Below, in pieces: positions 25,944-40,900 of a stretch of 64,000 nt of DNA (position 1 is its first letter; each line of letters begins with the position of its first letter). The position numbers and the translations under genes are program-made. The notes below the pieces were generated by a model. That model worked only from the letters and a program-made list of their open reading frames with translations. It was not told the DNA's origin and searched no databases. Source of the DNA: Progne subis subis (lineage: Eukaryota; Chordata; Aves; Passeriformes; Hirundinidae); NCBI GenBank assembly GCA_022316685.1, contig JAKJHU010000037.1, positions 2,343,792 through 2,407,791 on the forward strand. Direction: 5' to 3'.

Positions 25944-28900
25944 TGTCTAGTATATTCAATATGATTCTAGTGCCAGGGGAAGGTTTCAGTGGAAAATCAC
26001 TGATAAACTTTTCTACCTAGTTTTCTGGGTCTACAAAAAAATGTGTTTGTTTCTTTATTAATCTAAAGCAGCTTTTCCAATTTTCTCTCCCTGGCTTGTT
26101 GAGGAAGTGTAGTGAGAGAGCAGCTGGGTGGACATCTGTCAAACAGCCACAGTCAGGCCGTCCCATATGGTCACCTAAGTGAAAGGCTAAAGAAAAAATG
26201 AGCTCTGTTGAGTGATGCTATCATTTTAATCATAGGTTGATGCTGAAACTACTGGTTGTATCACCAGTACACTAAAAACATCGGCCTCACACAGTCACAT
26301 CTTTCCATTCCATAGAGCCCAGAGTCCTGCCCTGAGCCAATCAGTGCCATGTGCCTCTGTTTCAAACACTTCATCAGAAGTTAAGTACTTTTCACAGCAT
26401 ATTTTAAGTACTCCTCAGCATACAAACTTGCTTTAAAGAGTACACCTGGCTTCTAGAGACATTCTGCTGAGGTGCAACTCTGTGAAAATTTATTCCTATT
26501 CTCATACTACTATTTCTTGGTGAGTTAACTTGGTCATTATATTAACCTGTGTGCTTCTACACTCTGACTAACCACTTCTCATACCCTGTACTATGGATAC
26601 ATCTGTACCATTAAACTTCTCATGTTCAGATTTTAAAAAAACACTTCACAGATAAATACACCACCTTTTATAAGGGGAGAAACTGAGCTGTACAAGGTAA
26701 GGCTAAGAGTCAGAGGAATATGTGCATAGTTTTGATGTGCATGCCAAGCACACCAAAAGCACACCATAATGAGGCTACCATCACCTCATCATCAGTGAGT
26801 TAAAACGAGACAGTGCATGTAGAAAAACTGCTTATTTCCCTAATAATTGCTGAGATTAATTGCTAATTTTCAAGAACCATAACAGTTCTAATCCACATGA
26901 AGTACTTAACACAACTTGAAAGACGGATCTGGAATAATTTACAATGTAGAGCATGTGAGCTGACAACTGTAAGAGTACAGCTAGGCTTGATTTTCGGAAT
27001 ACCTACAATGGGCCTGTGAAGATTTAGTGCACTGTAAGGGTTGCTAGAGGAACTGGGGAAAAAGCAGCCCAGCATCTCTATATAACCTCCTGGTAAAAAC
27101 AGCAGGGGTCATTAAAAAGAATGCCAAGCTGTTAAACCGTGAAGATGCTACTTTGGCTCCACTCCAAAATTACATACCTGCTTTCCCAGGACTGGGAACA
27201 GACAGACCAAAAGAACACAAACCCTTACAAAGGAGGTGGTTTTCAAGGGCTTTTCATTGCTGACTGTCACAAGCACAGAAAATGCAGTCAGTGCATATAC
27301 TTCCAGCAGAACAGAAAGCCTTAGAAATATTTATAGATAAACCACAAATTAGAACTGAAGGTTAAAATTGACCTTCTGGATTAGTAAACCCATCCCCCAG
27401 CACCATGGGGAGTAAGAACATCTAATCCCTTTCAAAAAATTCCTAGTGATTTCTTTTAAGTAGAATTACAGCATTTGGGGTCTTTTTCCTCCCAGTTCTC
27501 TGTTTCAAGCTGGGGCTTTTAGGTTTTGTTTCCTTTTTTTTTTTTAAAAAAAAAAACCACACACAAGGACACATTTAATTCTTCTCCCCATGAAAATACA
27601 GTGTGGCTTTTAAAATCTCAGTGTTACCTCAGTAACAAAGGATAAACCCTACATCGCCCTCAAAAAATCATCAGCTCTCTGCACTCGTTCTAGTTGGAAC
27701 TTTCCTGTTTTAAACACTAGTAAGCAGAGATTACAGGGTTACCAGAGGGGGTCCCACAAAGTACCCTACTGAATCCCAATGACACTTCTCTACTGCTAGC
27801 GCAAATATCTTGTCAGACATACTCAAAACTGCATTTCTCCCATAAATTAAGTACATTCTCCAATCAGTTATCACATGACATCCTTCTCAGTCATGTTTCA
27901 AATAATAAATTCATACTACATAGAATAAATCATTATATGTGTCTCTCCCCACCACCTCCCCAGGGGGACTTGCATTTTGGACTATAATATTTCTAATAAT
28001 TTCAATTACTTTCGATATTCCTATTCTTCTGATATCCTAGTTAGTGCCATCCTCTCTTTAACTGACAATCATGTCTAACAATGTGCCACTCTTAAGTATC
28101 CTTTAAAGAAATGCTACTCATGATTCTAAGTTCGCTCATGAAAAATATTGACTAATATTAGATTCAAGTGTAATTGTTAAGGAATTCTAATACATGCCTT
28201 CTGATCTTACAGCTCATTTTCAACCGTACCTATTTTCAGTACATTATCAAATAATAATTTACCATTCTCTTGAATTTTGTGTCCTAACTTCTAATTAAGC
28301 CTGCAATTTTCCATCTAGCACTACAGTTAATATTTTTGTACAGGTCTAAAAAGGCTATTGAATTTATTTCTATGAAATTAGCTAACTAAGTATCCAGTTA
28401 TTCTTAAAAAACCTACTGCCAACAGAAGGTGCTCATTTTACCCCATTTTCTATTTCTGCTCACATATTTATCCCCATAATTTCAAATTCTTACATGCTTC
28501 TGAGGTCAAATAGGCTGCCTCTCTCAGCTGCCTCCTTCTCAAAACATTACTTATCACTATTTAAAAACGTTATTGAATACCCTAAATTCTGTAACATGAC
28601 AATTCCTAAAGACTGATTCATCGATTAAAATTCTTTTGCACCTCGTCCCTTGCCGTTTCTGCGCTCGTGAGATGAGATTTACCAAACATCAGGCGTGAAC
28701 CACTGAGCACAGCCCCAAGCAGAGAGCCCTGCAGTAACTGAGCCTGGTCAGCGAGTGCGCAGCACAGTGCGGGCGAGTGGTGAAACAGAGACCTCCACAA
28801 AGCCAGAAGCACAAAGGTCACCCTGTGGAAAGGGGTGTGCTTGAAGACAGCAGCGCAGCAAGTCCACCAGCCACGACAGAAAGGATTTCAGAGATCTGAA

Positions 28901-31900
28901 AATTACACATCTCAACCATAGATTAATCATTTATTAGCTTATTAAATTTTGATTGTTGAAATATAGTCATTATTAATTAAGCAGCACTTATGTAAGACGT
29001 TTTAGCAAAATTTTCTTAGCAATCTTTTGTGAAAATACTATTTAACAATCAATAAGTCCTCTTCAGAGCAATATAATACATAATTCAGTTACTTTTACTC
29101 TTGCACAAACAGAACAGCACAAAATTATTACAGTTAAATTAATTGCAAAGATAAAACATTTGTTCTAATACTACTACACGAATCATAACATGGACAGTGA
29201 TTATATAACTATCAGATAATTATTATTGTATTCAAATATTATTAATGTTTTTTTCTTTTAAAATCCTAAATAGTATTTGAGAAAGTAGAGCTGGATATAT
29301 AAGGGCATCTTGAGAACAGAAAAATTAACTATATCATGGGTTATTGCATATATATTCACTCATGTACACTGTTCATTTGCTTCAGACCCAGACTACTGAA
29401 CTGATAATGTACATTGAAATTTAGCATACCGGGCCACAGATCTCCTTTTCCAGAGAAGGACATTCTGTCCCAAAGATATAAATAAATAAATAAATAAATA
29501 AATGTTAAAAAACCAAACCGGATTGCTATGATCTTTTACCAGTCAGATTAGATTACTTAAGCTTTTTAAACCCAGGACTCCTAAGAAGCTGGAGCCAAGA
29601 CCTAATTGTTACTTATGCCTGAAACACAAAAACATCTATACTTTTAAACTTTCAGTTTCTAAAGCCAGTAGAAATCTATATATTGACAAATATTAAATCA
29701 TATTGCATACTCAGACATTCACAGAGGTAAAACATGTTCAACGTGAAAGTATTTCAGATTTTGCCTTAGATACCCAAGCAGAACATATCAGCCACTTGGC
29801 ACTGCACTAACACGCTCTGCCAACAGATTAGCACAGATGCTAAAGCCAAAGTTGAGAACAGTTCTTTGCTGTCAGATGCTTTCAGAAGCAGTGAAAGTCA
29901 AAAAACTTGAACTCCTTAATTGCTAGCTAAGCCTTTGAAAGATAAATACATCCATGAGGTTTCTCTTGAAAACAAAAATGGCAAGTGAATTTAACCTGCT
30001 TATCTTCACAGAGTAGAAACTGCTCTTTGATCTACTCGATCTTACAGAAGGTAATCTTACTATATACACAAACGTGCTCACTGTCTTTCCAGTGAGGAGG
30101 TGCTGAAGAGAGGATGCTTCACCCTACAGGTAAACTTTGTACAAAATAAACTAATTTTCAAACACCAGATATTTTAATAACTTTGGAAAGGAAAGGGGCT
30201 GTGCACGTGGTTTCTTTAGAGGTTGTTTCACCTTTTAGTGTCTCGTTGAGAAGAGGCACATTCTAAGAATGCCAGAAACCACTTGGAACAATGTGGACTT
30301 CTGCCACCAACACCCACCAGTTTCAGTAGCTTTTCAGGAAACAAACTAAGCACTTAGAAAAACATAATCTGTTCCATCATACTTCTAATTTGATATCTAT
30401 AGGAACAGACTACTGTTCCAAAAGTAACTGAAATCCATACATCAAAAGGAGTATTTTGATATGCTTATATTATCAGCTACTTGCCAGAAATCTCACAAGA
30501 AATCTTCGGAAGAAAAACTCCCAAGAGAGGTTAGCAAGTAGATCTATTAATTTAATTGCAAATAAGAATTACTTTGGATTTATAAATTAGCACTTGTATT
30601 TTGAAATCTTACCTATGCATGAAATACTAGAACTTCTTATTTTTTAATACACTGAAACTGAATTCATATTGCCTGGTTACAGCAGCTATAATCCCTGTAA
30701 AAGCTACCCTTTACTGTGTATGACTGAACCATTCTTACACTCCTTGAATATCAATAAATCTGTTTAAACAGCTTCTGAAAAAAACAAAGTCAACACAGCT
30801 ACAAGACCCCCAGTTTCTAGTTAAAATTAGTAAAGTCACCATCAAAACAGCAGGCTGTCTCTCTGGTTATCACTAACTAAGGGTTAACTCCTTGATTAAC
30901 AATGTAACTGAAAAATAAAAGTATGAGAAAATATTTAGGATTACTGTTTTAGACATGACCCTTAGCAGTTATCCACTGGACAACAGCTATGGGGAAAAAA
31001 AAAATAAATCTGTAAGCTCTTTATTACCTCTGTGTGGACAAGGATGATGCCATGCCTTCTATCTAACAAAGCACTGATGGATTTAAATATGCAATGCTCT
31101 GCTAACCCTTTCAGGTCGACCATGACAAAAACACCACTGATTTTTGACATTGGGTTTAATCTCGCGAAGTACCCTTTTAGCAACTTCGTTAGCAGCATTC
31201 TAGACTCAAAAGTAAAACACTCAGCTGGAGAAAATCTCTCAGACAGCTGAACAGAAACCTTATTTACCAGTCTTCAAGCTGAACGTGTTCATCTGTCTGG
31301 CAAAGCATCTTAGGCAATACATCAGCGGAGAACATCAGCACGACTTGAGGCCAGTTCTGGCTATCAGACATTTTGACTGAAAGCAAGGCAGTGTCTCAAC
31401 TAAGAGCAATTCTCCCTAAAGCCTCTTGCAAGATTGGCTTTACTCTCTTGGTTTCCATAGGAATAGACAGAACTATCAACTGGCACACAGTTAAAGAACA
31501 CAACAGAGAAGACAACGGACCAGTGCTGTAAAAGCCAAGGTAAAACTGTTTCCCAGCCTAGGCTGAAAGAAAATAGGTGTTTGTAACTTACAGCTTTTGA
31601 CCTCATTTATCCATGGCCTGTACATGTTGCTCCTATGTAGTTCTCTCAGCTCTTCAGCAATAAATGTTATGGTCTACCTATAGAAATTAGTGTTTTTCGT
31701 GTAAAAAAAACCACTTCAAGGATGAAAATGCAATTAGCATTCTTATTTCCAGTTGATCTCTTCCACTGTTACTGAACTTGTTTTCCTGTAGTGTTCTTTT
31801 GAAGTCACTCAGGCAGAAGTACCCACAATACACAATCTCTGGGGATTTACAACAGTCTGAGACACATCATCCATATTTACAGGATCACTGCCCACCCCTC

Positions 31901-34900
31901 CATAAAGAATCAAACACTAAGCTTTCAAAATTATTGTATTTCAAAAAATAGTGATGTGAAAGATTTTTCAGAAAGCACTGACTCCCTCCTCCCCAAAAAA
32001 ACAAGTACTAGAAAATAGTTACTACATTCATTTTCTTCACCTTGATGGCTCTGAGTTGAATTGTCTTGAACTAAGAGCACAGTAACAAAACTAAGAAAAT
32101 ATATCCCTGAAAGAGATGTATGCCTTTTAAAAATCTAATAAAAATGTTACAAATCACAGTATAATCCATGACAGAATTCTACCTGGAAACAAGTCTAAGT
32201 AACAGCCATTAGTCCAGTCCAAGTCCTTTTATCCTACCTTTGTACTATTTCATTCTGGAAGCAAACTAATTGCCATTACTACTAAGCATCACTCTGACTA
32301 GCACAGCATCACTACTGCCTTGTACTTCTTAATTGCACCCCTCTATGTGCGTGTCATGTCCTCACAGACTGCTGGAAGCAACGACACTTGCAAAGTCAAA
32401 GTCTAGCTCATTTTTGAGTACAGCTTCATGGAATTTTTTGTTATTATTTTAGCTGTTGTTTTATCTGCAAACAAACGCACGCCTTTTATGTGATTTAAAT
32501 ATATTTCAAAAACATATTAAGTCCTGTAACAAACCATTATGTGAAATAATTGCAAATCTACCTATCAAATTCTATTGGATGAGAAAAGGTCTCCAGTCAC
32601 AGCGAAGTCTCCAGAACTATTACACAAGTAGACAGACAATCCATATTGAAAACAACTAGCAATAAAGATAGGTTTACTCTTAATTTAAATAATTATTCAG
32701 ACACTTCAGGCTACTTTTACATATGGCATAATTTTATCGTTTCTATAGACACTGCAGTGATGTTTGATATTTAAAATGAAGCCATAATCTACTTACAGTA
32801 CTGGTAAATAAATCAAAGCCTTCATAATCTACTCAAACTGCATCCTAGCAGTAATAAAAGTACTAGATTTATTTCTCTTTGTTCAGACTAGGCAGATAAA
32901 GTAACAATTCAAGGTTGGTGTCGCAAAGCCTTCCCAAATCCACACCATACTAACAATGCTGAAAAAAGACATTCTTTGTGTATATCTCTATGTTTAAATG
33001 TTCCCATCATAAGGCTGAACACATAGAGATGTTATAACATAAATCAGTTAATATTTCAGCAAAAATTATTCCCCATTAGTAAACACTGGTGGCATTCTTC
33101 CTCAATCCTTCATTAATAAATTTAAAAAAATGCGTAACAAAAAAGAGTTCCAAACTGCTCTACAAAGAGGCAAGAAAATTTAGAATCTTAATAGGCAAGT
33201 TAAATTAATTTTGTATTTTACGAAATGCTAACATTAGCTGTTGCTTTTCAGGCAGCAGCAAAATTTGCTTATACAGTTCATATATACCCATTTTGACTTA
33301 AGTGTGATTCACTTAATTCTCTTTAATCAACAATTTAACCAACTGTTACAGACAAAGAGAGAGACAAATGAAAGATCAGTGCTCCTGGAGTTCGTGGCTG
33401 GCCATAAGATCTGAATTTATTTTTCAAATACCTCCTATAGCAGTAGTCTTGCATGCTGAAGACATCCTATCTAGTATCCTATTGATTCAAATGACAAGCC
33501 TGAGCATCAGATTAAGGATGTGTCAGACACCTGATAGAAGATTCCTGGAGATTTCAGCAGAAAGGTGTCCTGTTTCAAAATGATCTGTTGCTGGTACTTC
33601 ATGTATTGAAGCCTATGTGGATACATTTAACACAAAACTAATTCATCTAAAATTAGAATAACATTTATAATCAGTGAAAACAAATATCTTCCCTTTTTAC
33701 TGCAGAATAGCTGGAAAAAATACCTTATTCCAAAAGAAATCATCCTACAGTTCACAAAACAGGACTAAACCAAACTGATGAGATAATAATAGTGCAAGTC
33801 CTGTTTTAATTTGTCAGTGCCAAATCTGGACACAAACAAGTAAGTGGTTTCTTAGTCCCAACAACAATACTTCTTCTGATAAGCGTTAAAGATCAGTCAT
33901 GGGGTCAGCAGCAGAGGGGCAATTAATGCAAGAACGATGTTTTAGAAAGGACACTCAAACAGGGAAATGTCTTTGTCTGCAAAGGTACTTTTTAAGGTAC
34001 AGACTTGGCAGCAGACATCAGTGTCCTGGGAGAAGAGCTGGACAAGTCTCTTGTGCACCGAGGGACGCCACAATGCTAAACATGCTCAAGGAACAACAAT
34101 AAGTGAAACAAAATGAATTCCATACAGATCTGAAGTGTAATTCTCCAAGTACTGTAAGCACCATGTTTAAAAAGAAAATACCATTTTTAAGGTGCAACCA
34201 TTATCTTCAAGATCAAACGACAGAGGAATTTTCACCAATCCTTTGAACAAAGCAAAATGAGAGAGAGGGCAGCTGTTTGATAACAGTATGTAGGAGACGG
34301 CCAGCAGTTGAAACCCAGGATAATTAATTTAATTTAATCAACTTAAAAGAGCCAGATATCAAGCAATATGGAATAATGTTCTTAGAGAAAAAGCACTGCT
34401 TGTGCCTGAACAAATTACTTGTCTTTGCTGGGCACATTTATATCCTGTCCAATTCTAGTTGGTCTTTGCGACAAAATCTGAGTTGAAGTTATACACCAAC
34501 ACTTTTTCAGACTTAAGTACTCATTTAAGATTTTTTTTTTTCAGACAGGATCACTTCACCTACTCATTCTTGGTAACTGAGAATCTTCAAAAATTAATAC
34601 AAATTATTTCATTTGTTGATAGTAGCCGGAAAAATTATTGTTATGGAAGAGGACTTAGCAAAGATCAGAATAAGTAAAAATAGGTGAGTCATCAGTCCAG
34701 AAGCTCTTCCAAATTTTACTCACAAAAGTATGCGCTGAGCTCAATAGATGAAAATGAAAGTAATTCTACCAGCTGGTTGTACAGATATTTAAGATATCAT
34801 TCCATATGCTACGCAGAATTAGTTCCTTTTCACTGAGAAGCACAACACAAGCAGAGCTTCTCTATGTTCTGCCACCATGGTTTGCACTTAAACTATATTT

Positions 34901-37900
34901 GCAAAATCTTTTAGAAAATCACTGCAGTTGGAGACATTCCTTTTCTTATTATTTTAATGACATTTCATATTCAAACTTCAAGTGCTTGAGAGCAAGACTG
35001 CTCAACAGAGGCATGAGGATGATAATACAATATATATATATTCTGGGCTTGACAATATCCTCTTTGGATTATTTCAGGCACAGAAAGCATGGTAGCAAAA
35101 GATATAAAACCAAGTGGAGGAAACAAGGAGAGTTACCAAAGCAAGAAGTGGAACAGAGATGCAGAGAATTAAAATTACATCAAGTTTGAAAATGAGAGAG
35201 AGTGGTTTGTACAATGAAAATAAAACAATTACGTTAATGAAAATAGCTGTGATACTGCTGGAGCAAAAGAGAAAAAAAACCATCACCAATACTGATGCTT
35301 GAGCTGGAGAAAAAAAATGGGAAAAACTGGGGAAACCACAGATCACCGCCATGGAAAGGAAGTTGTCTGGGAAAAAATACTGGGAAAAGATTTTCCTACC
35401 AAGTGTTAGGTAAAAGTCTAGAAATTAAGATACTGAATTATGACACTCCTTTTATCATAATAAGTAAAATAAAAGATGGAACTTTGCAAAAAAAAAAAAA
35501 AAATCAGGGGAATGGATAGGTTTTCAATAAGCTAAATATATAATTTAAAAAATAATAATTAATAGGCATGGGCTTATTTTCTTAACAGGAAAAAGCTCAT
35601 TTTATCACAGTGTGTCTACACTGCAGACAACCACACAGCGCAGAAATGCTGAATCAGCTTCATGGATATTATGGATACTAAAGCCAACCAGGCCACAGCA
35701 GCACAATACTTCTGTAGTTCAGCAACCTTCAGCACACTTCAAGCTGTGAGAGTAGGCTATGATGTCACTTCTTCATCTGTCCACCCTGTAGTTCACACCA
35801 GAAGGTGCTTAAATCAGGTTACTCAGACTCAAAAATAAATACTCAAGATCATAAAGTCCAAGTTGGGGAAACAATGAAACAAAGCAGAGAAAGGAAAGTC
35901 AGGAGAACGGGATTATCAGAAAATAAATGACAGAGGTACAGCACCTGTCAGATAAGTAATTGCATACCCAAAAATTATTCAACACACATGAATCCAGGCT
36001 CTCACACAAAGATGGGTCTTAGAGAGCATGGTAGTTAATCTCAAAGGGATAAAAATGCCATGATTTCTGACACACAATGCCACTGAAATACAATATCAGA
36101 CAATCTGTTCAAGATTTCCGCCTTTGGAATACTTACACTACTGATCTGTACTACTTACTGTACTGATCTACAAAGATAAACCTGAGATTAAGGATGGATT
36201 TGCCAGTATTTACAGCAGACCACCAGTAAAAACAATGTTGCAAGTCCAGATGACCACCAATAAGTGCTGCAGAAGAGAGGGGAGCAGCAGGGGAATCAAT
36301 TAAAATTGAAATACCAATAGTAAAACCACTACTTCAGAATAAATAACCAAACATATTAAAAAAACCAAATCTCTGAGTTTTGTAATACCTACAAGTCCAT
36401 TAAAAAAAAAAAAAAAGAAGAAGAAGAAGAAAAATACAGAATTGTCTTTTGTTAAATTAGCTGATGCAAAATAAAGAGCTTTATTCCACCGTCTAAAAAC
36501 CTTGCTATTTCCAGGTCCATTATACACAGATATCTATGGCCAAGTACTACAGATCTCCAGGCAAATGTGTTACTTAAAGAAGGGGAATCCTGGCAAGGTT
36601 ACAATCAAGACTTTCATTGAAGGAGGTGGCGGAATTAGATGACAAATAAAGAAACCAAAATTTCAGTAATTTTATAAGCAAATCCTTCATTAAAATGTAG
36701 TCCTATTACTTCTTCTGGTAAGGTAAATATTAGCACATCTGAGACATGAAATTATTTGTTCTACGGGTCTTTCATTTGATTTATCTTGCTTAGAACAACA
36801 GAAATCTTTCTCCAAGAAACAGGCAGAAAGCAAAGATCAAATGCAACAGTAAGAAAATGCAGACAAAATTCAAATGATGATTTTAAAGTCCACTGCAGGA
36901 CTGGATCAGAATACTTACTCTACTTACAGCAACTTTGAAACAACTGCTATATCTCAAAAAATATACTGATGCTATCAGACTGACATATCTTTACAACAAA
37001 ATATGAAAATAAAATATTTGATTTCCTTACAGCCTCTATTAAGCGATTCCTTCTATTGATGGATATTTTCCTCCCCCATGTCATAATCTTTGGCACTTAT
37101 ATTCCCTATCTGAGTAGTTAACTGGCTTTTTCTCAAGACATAAAACCAGTCTGATCTGGTATAACACTGCCAAATCTGTTTCACACAAATTCTGCCTGTC
37201 TCGGAGAGAGAGCGAGAGAGCGCACACCACGCATCCTCATTAACTAGCAAGATACGTAATTAAACACGGAAGGGTTAAAGCCTATGTTAGCCTATTCTAC
37301 TCTTCTATCTATTACTTTTTAAAGAGCTTTCATATGTCTTCTTCCTTGTTTCTGAAAGCTAACCATTCCTTCTTCCTTTCAGGAAAGCTGACATTTGACA
37401 GCTTAACACAGCTGACAGGGTTACCCAACAGCTCACCCTCCCTATTCTCAATCCAATTAGACCTCTAATCCTCCAGATGAAAGGCCCAACTACTCACGTT
37501 CCTCATGACAACGACAGCTATTGATTATTTGTCACTACAGCTAACACCTTCTCTGTCGAGGCCACTCTGACAGAAGCAAACCTACCAAATTAGACAGCAC
37601 TTTATCTGCCCTGGAGGCCAAATGGCACAACAAGTAAAGGCTAATAAATGGTATAAAAATGAACAAATCATAACATTATGACAGGTTGATCGTTGCCAGC
37701 AGCTTCACAGCTCAAGCTTGATGCTCTGTTAGACCTGTTCCTTCTCTTTTCTCTTCCACTCCTGCAACAACTTTGACTGAATTAAAGGCCAGAACAATTA
37801 AGGCATTTGACCAGCAAAGATAAGCTAGGATAGAAGTATCATCAAGGGACACGAATGTCAATAGCAGACTACCGTTTGTCAATAAAAACATTCCAGAGAT

Positions 37901-40900
37901 GCAAATGCTCATGACTCTGCTCTCCGCTAGGCTGTACTGACTCCCTTTGTACAGGGCTCTTCCAAAGCCCAGGCAGACACTCCGGGAAAATTAACCCCAG
38001 AAAACCAAGCTTGAGCTGGGAAACATTAAGGCAAGGATCTGCATCACTGAAAAAGGATTCACAATACCGTGCTAGATGACAGAGAGATGTTACAGTCATT
38101 ATTCCATTTAATATCTACACTTTTTTCTGTCTTTGTAGCTGGAGTGATAGAAACCAGGACTACATAATTTGAATTTATCATGATAAACTTGCTTCAATTG
38201 TTTTTTTCTAGGACAATATGCAGTATCTAGTGACACAGGACCTCACAAGTCACATCACTCGGAGGCAAATTGAAAACATTTATTATTCTCAGGGCAGTAC
38301 TATCCAGAACCAGTGAGATCACAGGCACAGTCCCTAAACTGAGGCTGTTTGCTACAGCAAATGATAGAAGAGAACATTAAAAAAACCCAAAATAAAACAC
38401 CACAACCACAGGAACGTTGTTAAAATCAGGCAACCGAAAGAATAATGCGAGTAAAAATACGCAAGTTATTTAAACAGTTAAAGAGCAATTAATACTGCCC
38501 AGCCAAAACTAATTAACTGATTCCTCAGCTATGCTAAAAGGAGTATGTTTTCCAGCAAGGGATTCCTATGCTTCTGAATGTACTTAATAACAGAAAAACA
38601 TTATTAAAGCAAATTACATGAAAACTTTACTTAAACTTATAGTTTTAGTTAAAGACATAAAACATGAATATCTGCTATTCCACTTTAACTGAGGAAAATG
38701 TTCTTGCTCAAAGTTGTACAGATAAAGGAAACAATATGCAAGCGCAACATGATTTTAAGAAATCTAAACACTGTGAAAAGATCTATTTAATTAAAAAAAA
38801 AAAAAAATCAAAATATGTAGTATTTCATTGTTTCAACTTCTTAGGTTTACAAAATATTCCTGGGGATGAATCTAAGTGTTTCAACCAGACACACATGATT
38901 TAACATTTTCATCAATGGGAGTACAGCACAAAATACAGATATTTAAATAAGTAGTTTGGCAAATGGATCCTTTGTGACGACTACTGCCTGAAGAAAACTT
39001 GAACCTACAGGACATTTGGGTAAGCTGGCTCTCACAAAACTCAAGCAAATGGAGAAATAAAATTTCAAACAGTATATAACATTTCTATGAATAATTGTAA
39101 TTCTTACTATTTATTCCACTCTAAAATGTACTCCAAATATAATAGACCCCTGCAAAGGAGAGACGAATATTGTCATTTTCAAATACCTTAGAGTAACATC
39201 TAGTAGATACATTTTTATTTACATTTTACACATTTTTAATAGCCTCCTGTCCTTTCCAAAAGGAGAGCAGTTCAGAATTCCTAATGCTGAGCCCACAGAA
39301 GCACCTACATGAAGGAGACCTACAGAGGTGCAACTGGCCTGGCCCAACCCTCCACACCAGGGAAGACTGAACAAATTCTTCCCAAACTCTCACTCATGTA
39401 AAGGCATTTATGCCTATGCTGCTGACAGTGAGTCCACAGAGTTGTTGGAAGCTGTTCAAGTTTTCCAGGATCAAGAATTCCTTTATTGCTATGTTACAAA
39501 CCTCCTATTTATCCTAGGTTATAGTCACTGCTATGGTTTGCTCTTATTTAGCAGACTCATTCTTTTTAACATATATCTTGATTAAAGAGAAATGGAACAC
39601 TGTATCATTCTCCCAATTTGTTTTTATTAAAAAAAACCAACCAAACAAAAAACCACAAACAAACAAAACTAACAAAAAACAAAAAACAAACCCACAACAA
39701 TGCTATGCTAGAGGACTAGGTGGTGCCAAATAGTGAAGAATAAATACTGTTTTTAACATCAATTCTTACCAGCAAAACCTGTAAATGTCCATAAGATTTA
39801 GACTTACTAGCCCAATGAGTTGCCTACCTGTTATCACTTGTGGCTTTTCTGCTGCAAGCCTTATTTATAATATTTAGTTTATGATCACTGTGCTTGATAA
39901 TTGAGAATCTTTTCCACTATTACAAGTCAGAACCAGAAATGGTACACCACTGTACTTTTCCAGTTGTGTTCCAGACATGCCTCTTTGAGAATCATACTGA
40001 ACACAGAGCAAGAACTAATCCGCACATCTTCCCGAAAACCTGAGACATATTATTCTTCCTTCTGTGTTTAGATTATGTTTGCAACCTCACAATTAGAACA
40101 AAATCCTTCAAAATTTTGTGGATGCTACAATGATGGCTGCCAGTCAACACCTGACCCAGGCTACTGGAGACCAACACTTCAAACGTATGTCAAAGGGAAC
40201 ACACTACTCTCAGTCCATCCTTTTCCACGCAAATATACTCTACCGTTGGGTAGACTACTGGGGTAAATACTCCATACGTGCTCCTACTGCAAACCCTTTC
40301 CTTAAACATCCTCCATCAGCTTTTTCTTCTACTATTGGAAATGGGGAAAAATGCTATTTTGCTGTTCCAGTTGGAAGTAGATAGAACCATTCTGTCTACA
40401 GCAGGCTATAGAGCAAATCTGTCATATATTTAGAGACTAATTCATTTTAGCATCTCAGGCAGCTTTATTTGTTTTCTTTCACCATCTAATCCTAAACACA
40501 GACAGTAACAGAAGCTATGTTTTTTGATTAGCCATGCCATAACTCCTTTGATGTGTAAAATGTCTGCTGGAAAGCAGCTATATTCAGGGAGGTAGCCACA
40601 AATTTTAAGCAATACTTTCAAACACTGTTTTGCCGGAGTAATTTAATTTAGCAACCAACTGTTACTAAAATAATTTAAAAAACAACTCTACAAGTGCCAT
40701 TGACTATAGACATTCATCCCATATTTATCAGTGAAGTTTGTATAGAGATCTAGTTTGATCTTAGAGCTAGTTTGAAATTCTGATCTTGAACTTCAAATCA
40801 AAAGAATACTTTGGCACATAAATTTTTCTATAACCTTGTCTTAAAATATGGTTTCATGCTAACATAAAACCAGTGAGAGATTCAGATGTCTTAGTATCTG

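Noticed and set aside
34806..35189. 127-codon plus-strand ORF
   Set aside because: Low-complexity aromatic/basic composition with overlapping antisense ORF and no domain; chance ORF.
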